Source: Gymnogyps californianus (taxonomy: Eukaryota > Chordata > Aves > Accipitriformes > Cathartidae). From it: a DNA stretch of 64,000 nt. Positions 38,072 to 50,392 of this stretch are shown here, piece after piece. The notes below the pieces were generated by a model, which was not told the DNA's origin, did no database searches, and worked only from the letters and a program-made list of their open reading frames with translations. Position 1 is the stretch's first letter, and every line of letters starts with the position of its first letter. The stretch lies in NCBI RefSeq assembly GCF_018139145.2, contig NC_059482.1, positions 4,166,294 through 4,230,293 on the forward strand, given 5' to 3'. The translations under genes and the position numbers were made by a program.

Positions 38072-38165
38072 TAGGTGAGTGAGGCACGGGGAGTTGGTTT
38101 GCCTGAGATTACTATGGAAATCAGTAAGAGACCTAACCCGCCTGTCTTCCAAGCCCCAGGGGAGT
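38072..38165 (-). mobile_element. MIR-like SINE fragment, reverse orientation
   Basis: GTGAGGCACGGGGAGTTGGTTTGCCTGAGATTACTATGGAAATCAGT follows the reverse MIR core. CTGTCTTCCAAGCCCCAGGGGAGTGCTGAA matches its usual continuation (tctcccaagtcccaggctagtgc). It lies about 200 bases left of the inverted repeat at 38373. Confidence 0.62.
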
Positions 38166-38372
38166 GCTGAACTCACTCAGTGGTTCTTCCTCCAAACTTG
38201 AAAGCTCATGAAATTCATTCCTTCATATTGTAAATACATTTGACACTGTGCCTTCAAAAAGAAAATAATTTTGATTCCGTAAGGTTTTGCTGTGAAACAC
38301 CTGTAACCAAGGCCAGAGACACTGTCCATCCTCTCTCTAAAATTACGCCTGAGTCTGCAGTTTTTCTGGAGG

Positions 38373-38412
38373 TATTTAATGAAGCTCTTCACTTTTCCTC
38401 AAGATTATAACT
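38373..38412. repeat. Left arm of a 40-bp perfect inverted repeat
   Basis: These 40 bases (TATTTAATGAAGCTCTTCAC then TTTTCCTCAAGATTATAACT) are the exact reverse complement of 38524-38563. The spacer is 111 bases. I see no mobile-element family match or terminal motif, and an arm this long is not expected by chance. Confidence 0.97.
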
Positions 38413-38523
38413 TTCTAGCAGATAGTGCCTTCTAGTGGGCACACTCTCACTAATAGAAGGAACACTACTCAGATTAATTATTTGGTTACCTTTAATGTAA
38501 AAGTTCAGATGTTAGGACATCTT

Positions 38524-38563
38524 AGTTATAATCTTGAGGAAAAGTGAAGAGCTTCATTAAATA
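38524..38563. repeat. Right arm of a 40-bp perfect inverted repeat
   Basis: This is the exact reverse complement of 38373-38412. It sits between two copies of the 10-mer ATGTTAGGAC at 38509-38518 and 38569-38578. That suggests this arm is the inserted copy and the left arm the template. Confidence 0.97.
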
Positions 38564-39221
38564 ATTCCATGTTAGGACTTTAATGAGCCACATGCTGTTT
38601 TGAAATGTGGTTATTGCACAAGACACTGAGGCTTTGTTTACAACTAAGAAAATTAATAGGCTACAAAAACCCCTTCCTGAGCTTTAAGCCTTACTGTGTT
38701 TTAAAAAGACCTGATTTTCGCTGAGATTTTTTTTTCTGACTCTGATGTAGAGTTAATGAAATTAGGTCATTAGGAAAATTAAGCATGGGAATAGAGACTT
38801 TACATCTTATAAGCACTCTGAGATAACAAAGGATAAACAGGAATTGTCTCTCTGAAAAATGCACGTGTATTAATAGAAAGTGCTCTTTTATGTCGTTTTG
38901 CTACAGACCTGACATTTTTTATTTATGAAGCTCTTGTAGTTAGATACCTATGTAAAAATTTCTTCAGTTTACAAAGCTGTAGAATATACAATCCTTGCTC
39001 AAGAGATTAAATCCTGTCTGAAATAGCAACTGGAGAAGTGATGGAGTTCAGTGTTTCTCAAGTCTCAGATTCATAGGTGTTCATATGACAGGTCTGGATG
39101 GAAGACCCGTGACCCTTTTGTGCAAGCCCCCGTACAGATATGGAAAATATAGCAAAATAATCCATCCTCTTATGGGCAAAATGGAGAAAACAGGCAAAGG
39201 GCTGCCCAGAAAGTGGAGGCA

Positions 39222-39312
39222 AAAGAGATGAGAAAAATTACTTAAGGCTTCACAGCAGATCAGTGGCTCAGCCAGGCCTTAGATTTAAATCTTTCTTAAG
39301 CCACCTGCAAAA
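39222..39312 (-). mobile_element. Probable MIR-like SINE fragment, reverse orientation
   Basis: TTACTTAAGGCTTCACAGCAGATCAGTGGCTCAGCCAGGCCTTAGATTTAAATCT resembles the reverse MIR section (acttgcccaaggtcacacagcaagtcagtggcagagccaggattagaacc). It is short and diverged. Confidence 0.5.
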
Positions 39313-42300
39313 AACACTTGAGACAGACTAGGTAGCACTTGCCTGTCTCCCAAAACAGGTAGGCAGGCAGGTGTACTTGCAAAATAAGGATCTGCTCCTT
39401 CACATCTGAATTCCCTTAAGAGTTTAGATCAGAAAAAAAAACACGTGCTGCATAGTCTGCTCATCTTCAGCAAAAGGTATCCCAAATTTTGATGCAGCAT
39501 AGCGTTCTGTTATATGTAGGTGTCAAGTGGAGAAGTGTTTGTCCAAGTGCCATCTCATGGGCACGTAGGAATATCCTCAGCTCAGGCTAGGTGGATTTCT
39601 GACAAAGACCCGCCTGGTATTCTGCCAGCTGACATTTCCAGTTGCTCGTGTTCAAAGTAATTCACCAGCAGGGCACATCCGTTTTTACGTATAGCATTCC
39701 TCCTCAGTCCAATTTCTCCTTCTCTAAGAATATAAATTTCCCAACGGATGAAAGATCTTGATTCCCACACAGCTCTAATAAATATTTCACTTATTTCTGT
39801 TGTGGACGTGTTTGGTTTTGAAGACCAGATCCCTGTCTCTTTAAAGCATACTAGGGAAGCTTTTTGCATTTTAACCTGCACCACCACACTGGAAGAAATC
39901 ACTGAATTCCGCTGTTCTCTATCCACTGGCATAGAAATATCAGCTCCTTAGGAGCAACACAGGAAAGTTTCCAGGAAGTTTTTGTTTATTCGTTTATTTT
40001 TACATGCACTTTGAGAAGTCAGGAGGCCAAGGATATCCAGGACAGACATTGTGCAGTTTGAGAAAATTAAAGCAACTGATGACACAGAGGAAAAAGAGAC
40101 AAACTTTAAGACATGAGGCTAGCTGCTAGTTTCTAGGCATTTAAGACCCCATGTGTGAAAACTGCGTGTGATGAAGTGTCCACCACGGTCTAAGCTCTGA
40201 CATATGACACGTCCCAGTGGCAATAACGAAGGAGCGTTTGTTAGCTTCCCAAGAGGTGGCTCAACAGCAGAACAGCAATTCGTTTAGTTTGCCGACTGCT
40301 ATAAAACAAGAGAAGTTTTGTATCATACAACAGGTACCCAATTCAGTTAGACTATAAGAGGCTGAACCTCGGCCAAATACTCTCTTCAAAACATCTTCAC
40401 TCTAAAAAGTATTCTTTAGAGCTAGAAGGCAATAAGAAAAAACCAAAGAGCACTGCAATAGTTAAATATCTAAGGCTCAAAAGTGCAAATGTCAATGATC
40501 TTTGCAACAGAGTGATTCTGCAAGGATTTTGTTCACTCGTGAAGTACCAGAAAGAAGACCCTTCAAGGCTCATCACCACATCTTTTAGGAAAAAGTATGT
40601 GAATTTCTTCCTGGCTCTACAGAGCAGTAAATTTTTAATGCAAATGACTGGTCAGTAAAGATAAAACAACCTGAGTGCTTGCTTGCCTAAATTTGTGCTG
40701 AGAAATACAAGTATAGGACATCAGTCACGTTATTATCTTTTAAAAAAATACCTAGTTCCAACAACTGGAAGAGTGATTGTTAATGAATGTTAATGTGATA
40801 TAAGGTGGGAAAAATCAACCCCAAACCGTACACTTTTTTCAGTGAAGCCAGCCCTCCTGCTATTGACACACAAACCATATTATAAATCAGACCAAATCTT
40901 CTTAAAAAATTAATGGGACTGCAAATGTTAAAATTAATGACAAATGCAATCGACATTTATTAGAAGGGACATCACTGGGATCTCCAACAAGTCAGGCAAA
41001 AAATTTAATCAGGTTCTTATCAGAGGGTTACAAATAGATGTGTCATTTTAATAAATTCGACAAGCGGACCATGCAACTGAGAATTGGGTGCATCTTAAAA
41101 GGCAATTAACTGTAGATCCTTGAACAGGATTCACTGCTCTGGAAATTCTTTGCAAGTCCATAATTTTTCCAAATTATTAGTATTACCCTGTCGTATAAGA
41201 AGGTACAGAATTGTGCTCCCCTTCATGAGTAGCCCCAATTCTCACCTTTTTAACTAAACATTTTAATAAAAAATATATTCAGAACCAGTGCAGAATCCAT
41301 AAGCAAGAGCTCTTCAATTCTTTGAGTGCTGCAGGTGGCAGTGGAGGAGACGATTCGGGTACCTTTGATAATCTGGTTTTAAATGTTCTTAATTTTATTT
41401 TTATACAACGTCTTCACACTAACATTGTTTTTCTTTCAAGCCAGAACCACTTTTAAATAAAAATCAAGACAGCAGCTTAAGACTTTACTACTGAGGAACT
41501 GTGGAATTGAATATGACCATGAAGTTTTAATTGCTTCACAGAGATCCCAGACATGATCAAGGCCTCCCCCCCTACCTCCCCACTGAAGACACTCTTTGGG
41601 ATTCAAGTTGATTGATGAGTTAGATTATTAGTGCCACTCATTAGCAAGAAATGTAGTAAACTGAAGCCCTTGAAAGAAAGGTCTGTTGCTTGCACAATAA
41701 AACTCTTGTTTAAATTCCATTTTGAGCATTTCTAAAACAACAGGCATCAGTAAACAATATTTAGCAGAATGACACCACTTGCCCCCCTTTTTTTTTGTAT
41801 CATCTTTCCAATGTTTCAAGCAAGGATTTGGTTATAAATACTGACAATTGGCACTATAAATTATGATTTTCTGCTCTCTGATTAGCAAGGAGCAAAAACA
41901 AATAAAGTGCAGATTTAAATCTCAGTTTTCACACATTATTGAGCTTGTGAGATGTTTCCAGATTAACCCGCTCCTGCCTCATGTTCATGGGAGGGGATAT
42001 GGACACTGCTGAAGCACATTCACTGAGGTTTGTAATTGTTCTGCATTCGGTTGGGCCACCTGGAACTGGGGATAGGGTTCTGCTTCATGGAGATAACAAC
42101 GAGATGAATGGCTGAAGGAGTGGAGCAAGACAAACCAGTCACCTTTGCATCTTTATTTGGAGGCCCTTTATGTCCCAGTGCTATTCCTTCTAAGGCTCGG
42201 ACCAGCAGAAGTGTCCTGTTCTTCCAAACACTGCGAAATTTATAGGAGCTCTGTGTTCTTCCAGTGATACAAGACAACAAACAGAATGGAAATTTCTACC

Positions 42301-44893
42301 GTCTTCACACATTTGTAGCCTCGTTGCTCCAGAGTGTTTTAGGAAATCCTGCTCCACCCCCCCGAAAGCACTGAACAAAATCACTGTTTCACACATCACA
42401 CAAAATTAAAAACAAATTTATTGAACCTGAAGCATATTTAAAAATCAGGAGGCTTTTCATGCCGTAAGTTATTTTAAAACATCTTTGAAACTACTCCATA
42501 GACTAAACAATTAAAATGCATAATCACATTTAAAAAGCAGCACCAAAAATGTAAGTCATTTTGTCACAGACGCTGCTCCAGCATGGTTTGATTATTTAAC
42601 GTTATGCTCTAAAACCAATTTATACCCTATACCCTTGATCTCTGTTTCAATTTCAGGATGTTAATGCATGCACCATTGCTGTATTAGCTGATAGGGCAGA
42701 ACAAATACTTCAGGAAAAGTCATGATTAGAATTTGAAATCTCTCTCAGCCATGTTTAATACCCAAATGTACTCACCTCGCTGGCTTTTCCTGCAAATTTT
42801 CCCCGCTGGAACCCCATGTTTTATACCTGGAAAGAATGATTATTTAACATCAGTAACAGGTGAATGTAGAGCTCTACAGGGAGTATATAGGTGCAGTCAC
42901 TCCTGCCATGAATGCTAAAATTATCAGGCATCAACTAAATCTCTTCAAACTGAACAGTTACACAGACAAACAGCCTGTGTCTCTGGGCAGGGAGAGCAAG
43001 CAGTCGCCACGTACCGTGCTACAGAAATCTTAGGATCCAGATAGCTGAGTCTGAAGGTGCCAGAGACTATTTACTTGTTTTCCTCTTTGTATTACCTGCA
43101 CCTCCAATTTCTGCAAACTTTCCTCTATTCTTTGCGCTGATTTTGTTTCACTGTGTACAACCCTGCAACGAGAAGATATTAGGGGCTTTGGATCACTGAA
43201 GCACATCGCATGTTTTGAAGCCTCTAACACGGCCCCGAGTTCCATTCATTCACTACTAAAGGAAACAACACGCTAGGTAAACAAGGAGACAGAATCGCTG
43301 TTGCAGGATAAATTATTTTGTATTCTGAACATTGGCAAAGAAATGAGTGAAATTTGAGGAGAAGCTTATTTATAGGAATTTAGCCAGCAGGCTACCATCT
43401 CCTGTATTATTAATGCTTTATTAATTGCATGCATACAGCCGGTAAAGTGATTCATTACTTTTTCTTGTTCAAGACATATTGTGTATAAATATAGTCCACT
43501 ATTGGAATATGCATTCCCAAGCATCTCAGACGAACTACTTGTCTAGCAAAAGGATAGAACACGTACTTGCGCTCTTTGCAGAAGGCACAGGGGGCAACTG
43601 TTCACATTCTCCCCGAATTCCTCCAAGAAAGGAGGGATATTGCAGATGATTGCTTGAAAGGCACAGGGAGATGCGGGCAGTGTAGAGCACCTGTATCCAT
43701 GTCTCAAAAACCAGTTGGCATAGATGCAAGTCTTTGCCCCTTCAAATGAACGTGTAGATATGATTCAGTGCCAGTTACCCACAGGGCAGCTGCCATTTCA
43801 GGTAGCAGAGCGACCTGCACTGGAACTGGGATTTACAAGGCTGGTGCCTGTCTTGGAGAAGGCAGAAGTGTAGTGCAATGCTTCATAGTGGCACAGCAAA
43901 GACTGTAGCAACCTTTTCTATGTCTGCAACAGGGCTGTCTCAAAACCCCCGCTAAACAAGCCTGATTCCTATAAAAAGGAGCAGATAACTTGAAGGAGAC
44001 AGCTTTGCCTAGAACTAAGTGAACAGTTATTTTCACTGCATACTCCAAATTCACTCTTAAAGATCTGTCTGGTGTTTGTGTAGTGAATCTTCATTCTGAG
44101 GACAGAAAGCTTTCATTTTTGGTATCAGTTAGTCTTTTTCTTACTGTTTTACAGCTTGTCTCAGAGAAGGATGGAAATCTCTCCCTATAGCAGCCTCTTA
44201 AAAACCACAGAAACAAGTGGCTCATTCTTGATAGCAACACCCATATATTTTCCAAGGAAGGTTTACTAAGCAAAGGGACTGTGACACTTTGCAAAAGTTC
44301 TGCAGTTTCTCTTGTACAAGATAGGAAGGGATGGTAAAAGTAGAGAGTTGTCCTTCAAGTGCCCTTGCCTAAACAAAATGAACAGCTTGAGTGCCTATCA
44401 TTAGCAGGCAGAACACCTCTGCAGGAGGCACACGGCTTGAAACCCTGAGAATTCTGCATGATTACAGCTAAGTAACTCCACAAAAATCAAGCAGAAAGTT
44501 TTCCTGAGGGAATTTATCTATGAAAAAATGTTTACACTAAGGTTAGCATGTATTAACTGAGTCTGAGTAGAAAAAATGTTATTTGGAGATAAACAGGGAG
44601 TTTCAACTCTCAGAGGGAGAAAGGGTTGAGGGCGCATGCCCTCACTGCAAGGACACAGATGATATATGCTTCACCTCAGGGTACTGCGAACAGTATCTCC
44701 AACTCCAAGGTGATGGGTGAACACACATTCACAGCATAGCATAAATACACAATTATTGGAAATTTTCTTTAAAGATGGGAAAGGCTATGTGCCACGCAAC
44801 GCAAGTCTACTTGAGAAAACCGTCTGTTTCTGTTAAATGGGAAACTGGAACTGCTAACCACAATTACACCATATCAAGGTTTTTCTGGCTCTG
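39313..44893. other. Intergenic; possible conserved non-coding stretches
   Basis: No exon or repeat is recognised. Two stretches, 40861-40980 and 43385-43460, are dense in ATTA/TAAT homeodomain-type cores, and the second includes TTAATTGCATGCAT. That is the look of conserved non-coding elements, but conservation cannot be seen from one sequence. Confidence 0.4.
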
Positions 44894-44927
44894 TTTTCTA
44901 TGATTCTGCCTTTAGAATCATAGAAAA
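44894..44927. repeat. Perfect 14-bp hairpin (TTTTCTATGATTCT stem, 6-base loop)
   Basis: TTTTCTATGATTCT at 44894-44907 and AGAATCATAGAAAA at 44914-44927 are exact reverse complements around GCCTTT. Both arms resemble the ATTCTATG terminal repeat of CR1. Two CR1 ends meeting tail to tail, or a local inversion of the terminal repeat, may have made it. Confidence 0.9.
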
Positions 44928-45080
44928 AACTAGCAAGTACCTTGAGAAGTCAGCTATCTCTCAGTCTGCTCCAAAGCACAACTATGCTATGAAGTCTGAG
45001 AGATTTAGTTCAACTGTTCTTACAGATGCTTAGTGATAGAAATTTCAGTGAGGTTTTGTGATTCTGGAACACTTCCACTT
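44914..45080 (-). mobile_element. Probable old CR1-type LINE tail
   Basis: AGAATCATAGAAA at the left edge resembles the reverse complement of the CR1 terminal repeat. It is followed by a diverged ACCTTGAGAAGTCAGCTATCTC block, TTCAACTGTTCTTACAGATG and a GTGATAGAAATTTCAGTGAGG stretch, in the order of a CR1 3' region read backwards. Divergence is high, so the right border is approximate. Confidence 0.55.
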
Positions 45081-48000
45081 GACCATCATCTTGGACCAGC
45101 CTCAAGGATGATGCTTAACCTGTAATTCTTTGGGCTTTGGATGATGCATGCCAAGCTGGAAGACGAGAAACAGCGAGAAGAGGTCAAGCAGGTCAACTTT
45201 TTTATGATAAACAGGTCTGTACTTCTGTAGGAGGAGATCCTACAGGTTAAGCTTTATCACAGACTAAATACACACAGTATAATTCCTCAGAATTATTGCA
45301 CAAATGTCACTAGTATTTTTATTTAACTGAGGAATTTGGATCCATGACTAAAAATCCTCTAATCTTCACCCAAATATCTATTGCTATTTAAACATCAGCC
45401 CATCTTACTTGTTACAATGACCGTTTGTTAAATCCTAGTCTTATGGTAAGGTTAACTGATTAGATTCCCAGTGTTCTCTAGTGCATAGAACTGAATTGTC
45501 AACTGAGTGGCAAAAATCTTGCTAACAGAGCAAATACTTCCATAGGTTCAGCAGCAGAAATATGTTTTTCTGAGCAGAAAGACTGGTGCTACATTTCTGT
45601 TACAGGAGCTTATTACAGCTGGAGTTTTGCTTCAGTGTGAAATTAGTCCAGGTTTTTGAGAGTCCATGTAAGCTGGCTTGCGTGGAAAATACATAAATCT
45701 TCTACTTTAGCCATTGCTTTGATTTTACCACTTTTCAGGTATAGTTGTTGGAACTGATTAGCTTCTGAAGAGATCACATCAGTGAGCAGACACATAGGCC
45801 AGACAGAAACTCGCCCCTGAATTTTGGTAAGGTTCAGAGCCAAACTTCCTTGTCTCCACAGCCTTTAGCAAGATAGTTCAACAACCTACAAATCTGCAGT
45901 TGTTACACCGGAGTCAGAGCCTCATGATGACAGCAAGAACAATCCCTTGATTTTTCCTGTTTCAAAGAGCAGGAACAGATTTATTGCCTGAAGGGAAGGA
46001 GTGAAGCAGCGCTAAAGCATTTACAACTGTCAAACCTAGAGCCCGTGGGATAGCAAACCTCCCAAGTTACATGACAAGAGGAAACCTCATCCATTTTCCC
46101 CTTTAGATGACAGGTGTGTATAGCCTTTAAAAACACCCAGGACAGTACTATTTAATTCATTAGCTATAGAAAACCTCAGTATTTGTTTGAGTTAAGAATC
46201 AATCTCCATTTACCGTAGGATCCTGGCCCACTCAGTAGATTCCATATTCCCTTCCTCTCTCAGAACAGCCGTGTTCTGTGTATGTTTGTCAGTACAACTG
46301 AGAAGCTTTCGAGTAAGTGGCATATACAATAATCGTTCACAGACAGCTAAGAGTTCCAGAGCTATACAACTGCAAAAGAGCCTAAAAGCTGATGGAAATA
46401 CATATGATTTAGATAAAGATTAGACATTTTCTATGAAACCTGTCAAATAATCTTCAAAATGACATAAAAACATATAGGAAAGTGGTTGGAATAATGTGAT
46501 TTCAAAATTGCTTGTGTGACTATTCTGTACTACTGACGCTAAGTTATTGTCCATTATTTATCGTTAGTGTATTCAGCTCTAGACAGAACATATAGGAGGA
46601 CTCAGATCGAACTGAAGGAGCGGAGAGTGCTATCTTAAATGAACAGTCAGCAGAGAGCACTAGGATAAATCGATAAACGTACAAGATCATTTCACATTTC
46701 TGAGGAAGGTACAAAAACACGTTGTCAGCCTGATTCAGTAGATGGCACTCTACCCTCTGTAATGAAGCCATGCTTCAGCACAGTCTTAAGGGAAGAATCA
46801 GGTTCTGGCTGAGAAGTACAGCTGAGATCCTTACTCCTTGTAGGCATTAGATGCTCAGATAGCGTGGCAGTAAGTGCCACTGATAGGCCTTAACAGATGG
46901 CAGGATCCAGGGTGCTTTTCAACTCCAGGCTTGATAGCCCAATGACCCAGTTGTAGATTGGGTATCGACAATCTGCCTCCCAAAATTCCTGTGAAGTTGA
47001 AATTGGGCATAATGGCATGATTCATTTCCTGTCCTAAACTCCTTGGTCATTTCAGTGCCACTTCCCAACCCAGCAGTGAACTGTATTCCAGCCTGTGCTG
47101 GCTGATTTCTGGATGTGTAAGTATAACACTTGGTAATCCACTGGGGATGAAGAGACGTCTCAGACAGTAAAGATATTTTGCTTAGGCTTAGGGGAGGCAC
47201 TTTACAAGTTACATAATTAAGCAAATGAAGACATAGTCCTTCAGTTTATCACAGCCAGTCTCCTTCACGGTGTGCTTCCCTTTTTTCAGCTCTTTCTTTG
47301 CTAAGGGAAGTCATTCTCTGACCTCAGTCTAAAAGAGACAGACAGACCCATTTCAATAGTAGCACCTTTGTGAATGTGATTTCTTGTTGCAGTACAGGGT
47401 CAGACTGCAACCAAATTCCCCATGGTGTTAAAACTGGACAGAATGGTATCCTTTATATCACGTCTTAAATCACTGCTGATAGCAATATTCCAATCCAGTA
47501 CATAGGCTGCATATCAGCTATGAATAAAACCATGTGGGCGTACATGTACAGTGTTTTAGGGATATAAATGGGGGTGGGAAGGTACTGCAAAATTCAACAC
47601 AAGCAATACAACAATCAGAAAGTATTTTACTTACCATAAATGTGGTGACTGAAAAATGAAATGGGTCAGAAACTTAGCAATGAGATTGCGTTGGAGACCA
47701 AATAGGAAGCAGCATTTCTGGCCCACTTTCTCCTACAAAAATAGATAAAGAAGGTTTCAAACTTCTTTCTAAGCAAAGCAAGAATCTGTAGAATCTCTGT
47801 GTTCCTCTGCAAAAATCTTACTCTCTTTTATTATTGCAGCACAAGTTAGGCAACTCACTTCAACAACGCAGAATCAGAATGGTGTGAGGAAATAAATCTT
47901 TTTGTTCCTGAGGGGTGGCACCATGAGTGAGGTGGGATGGATGGGTGCATTACTGATGTCCTCCTCCTCCTCCCAGCTCAGGTGACAGTTTGGAACATTG

Positions 48001-49434
48001 AAGACCCATGACTGTAGGGATGGTGAGGCAGGAAATCCACAGATGAAAGCCACAGATTACACTATTATCTCACTTTTGGATGAAAATAACAACCTTCTCT
48101 CTTCTTATATTCACTTGAATTTCAAACTCCATCTTGACAAACACAGGATAAGCACAATTTTTTATTACAATGAAAGTCAAATTTATGTTGTACTTTTATG
48201 CCTGCACTGTTCCACTCTCATAAGAGAATACGTGGTCAAGAGACATGAGGTTCCACCCATCGTGCTACTCCCATCTCCCCCAGCAAAAAGAGGAAAGAAT
48301 GGGAGATTCAGCGTTCTTCTGCTGAGAATTCATCCCTGCCCCTCAAGTGTTTTGGTGTTTCAGACCAAAAAAAAAAGCAAGCCTCCACTTTAGTTTTGAA
48401 TAGTGATTTTTCAAAATGAACTCATTCTGCCATGATTCTTCTCATGACACTTTCCATGTTTTTTCCAAATCAGCAACTTTGTAATAGCAGCAGGGAAGGA
48501 AAGAAGAGCTCCATAAAATAGTATTAAACAAGGAGGCTCCTTGGTAATAAAGCGGGAATGGAGATGAAGGAACACTGGGTAAAGCCTGCTGGAATGCCTC
48601 TTTGGGATATTGCAAACAGTTTTTTGAAATAATATTTCTGTCTTTCTAGAGCTAATTATACATTTGCTGCACACTAAGCAGGCGGCTAAATTAATTGGAA
48701 GAACACAGGTAATTTGTTGCGGGTTGGAATGAGGCCATGGATGCTTGTTTCCCTTGTGGGAGAAGAACTGATGACCTATCCTAGGTTTCTCATTGACAAA
48801 AGATGGGATGCAGGACCAGAACGTGCATCCCACCCAGCCCGTCAGGTAGCAGTACTACCCTCCAGCCTCCTCTTCATCCCTAGCTGTGCCAGCCACTGTG
48901 ACTACTGACTGGGTAGCAGCAGGTGGAAAGTCCCTCTGCCTCTCCTTCCAGCCTCCCTCCATTCTTTCACCATCTGGCAGTAGACTGCTTCAGTAAGAGC
49001 TGCCAAATTCAACATGTCAATATTAATCACCAAAGTCACAATGGAGTATTTGTGAGGCCCAGACTCACGTTCTGCCTGTCAAATAGATCATCTCCTTTGC
49101 GCTGGTTCTTCATAAACAGCTGGAGATTTTTAAACACCTTATTAAAATAGAATAGATCATCAGCAGCTGGAGCATTTCAAAGATGAATCGGCTTTATGCC
49201 AGTAAATATGGTACTTGCCAAAAAACAGGTGGCAACTATAACTGCAACGCTCTACAAGACTGCTGCCCTTCCTGCTGTATATAGTGATTTGGACAGGCTT
49301 TACCATGTGGGACAGGTATCGAATACCTACCTCCTTTTCCCAGGTTGTCAAAAGTTGCAAATATAAAACATGTATTCTCAGACTTCCAGAACGTCTGCTT
49401 AAATATGAAGCAATTCAGTAGTTCCTTTTCTGAC
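45081..49434. other. Intergenic; nothing assigned
   Basis: Frames at 47998-48393 (+) and 48411-48833 (-) reach 131 and 140 codons but have no domains, no CpG context and no convincing splice sites. No repeat family is recognised. Confidence 0.55.
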
Positions 49435-49456
49435 GGGGGGAGGGTGGGGGGGTGGG
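49435..49456 (+). repeat. G-tract block with G-quadruplex pattern
   Basis: G6-A-G3-T-G7-T-G3 lies within AT-rich DNA. Four G-runs of three or more with single-base loops is the most favourable arrangement for a stable G-quadruplex on the + strand. No known repeat is seen around it. Confidence 0.9.
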
Positions 49457-49927
49457 AAGTATGATCAAAAAAAATCTGCTGAACATTTGCAGAAAATCAA
49501 TTTCTCTAAGGTACAACAGAGCCTATATTGCCAAACTTGGAAGCCATTCAAAAATATACATTTCAGTTTGAGGTGTTAGTGCTTTTTTGGCAAAACATAC
49601 ACATGCAGTTGGTGTCTTCAAACTCAATTTTATTCCCCCGTGAGAAGGATTTAATTGGTTCCAAATAAGAAATCACTGTTTTACACAGTACAAACTTTCA
49701 CTTAATACCCAAGAATCCATGTCATATATTTAAATTACAAGTAAAATACTTACTAATGAACTAATGTTTTGCAAACACCCACAGAAATATTTGAACTTAA
49801 CCACTTTCCTTTTAAACAGGACATGGTGTAGAGAGGGAGGTAGCTTTCTTGGGTTACCGCAGCGTTGGCGAGAGAACAGGGCTGTTAAACAGAACTGTGG
49901 CCCTTCATTTTACTCCTAGCATTTCCC

Positions 49928-50112
49928 TCTGATTCACTGTTTAACTTCAGGAAAGACACTTAACCTCTATGCGCCTCAGTTCACCCGTCTGTAAAACAGT
50001 AGATAAGTCACCTAATTCACAGGGATGTTATGGAGATTAATTAACTAACGTCTGGAAAATATCTCAAGATCCTTCTGTGAAAGGCATTATAAGGGCAAGG
50101 GATAGCAGTACA
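49928..50112 (+). mobile_element. MIR-like SINE (amniote MIR1-type), nearly full length
   Basis: The core ACACTTAACCTCTATGCGCCTCAGTTCACCCGTCTGTAAAACAG follows the MIR core (cacttaacctctctgtgcctcagtttccccatctgtaaaat). After it come a diverged CACAGGGATGTTATGGAGATTAATTAACTAA segment and an ending ATCTCAAGATCCTTCTGTGAAAGGCATTATAAGGGCAAGG, close to the amniote MIR tail. The SINE is very old and not coding. It is the clearest of several such pieces in the right half of the window. Confidence 0.85.
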
Positions 50113-50368
50113 ACCATATGCAAAAGGTTTTATCACTTGACACAAGTCAGTTTGGTTTTATCGTCATTCCCTCTGCCACATCACTGAGTATTTTACAGGG
50201 ACCATTGACTGGTCCCAACAGCAGACTGGTGTAGCTTTGCAGAGTACCGTCACCTTAAGTCAAAGGAAATGTTGTTTCAACCTAAGTAAAATTGTATTTA
50301 GTCAGCTCCTGATACTGCTTCAAGATCCCCAATGAGATCAGAGCCCTGGCAGGCTAGATGCTGTACAC

Positions 50369-50392
50369 ACAGTCCTTGAAACAGTCCTTGAA
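50369..50392. repeat. Perfect 12-bp tandem duplication
   Basis: ACAGTCCTTGAA occurs twice with no gap. A simple slippage duplication; nothing else is seen here. Confidence 0.95.

Noticed and set aside
48411..48833. 140-codon - strand frame, the longest outside the CpG island apart from 20556-21020
   Set aside because: No domain recognised, no promoter or poly-A context, overlaps a + strand frame; treated as chance.
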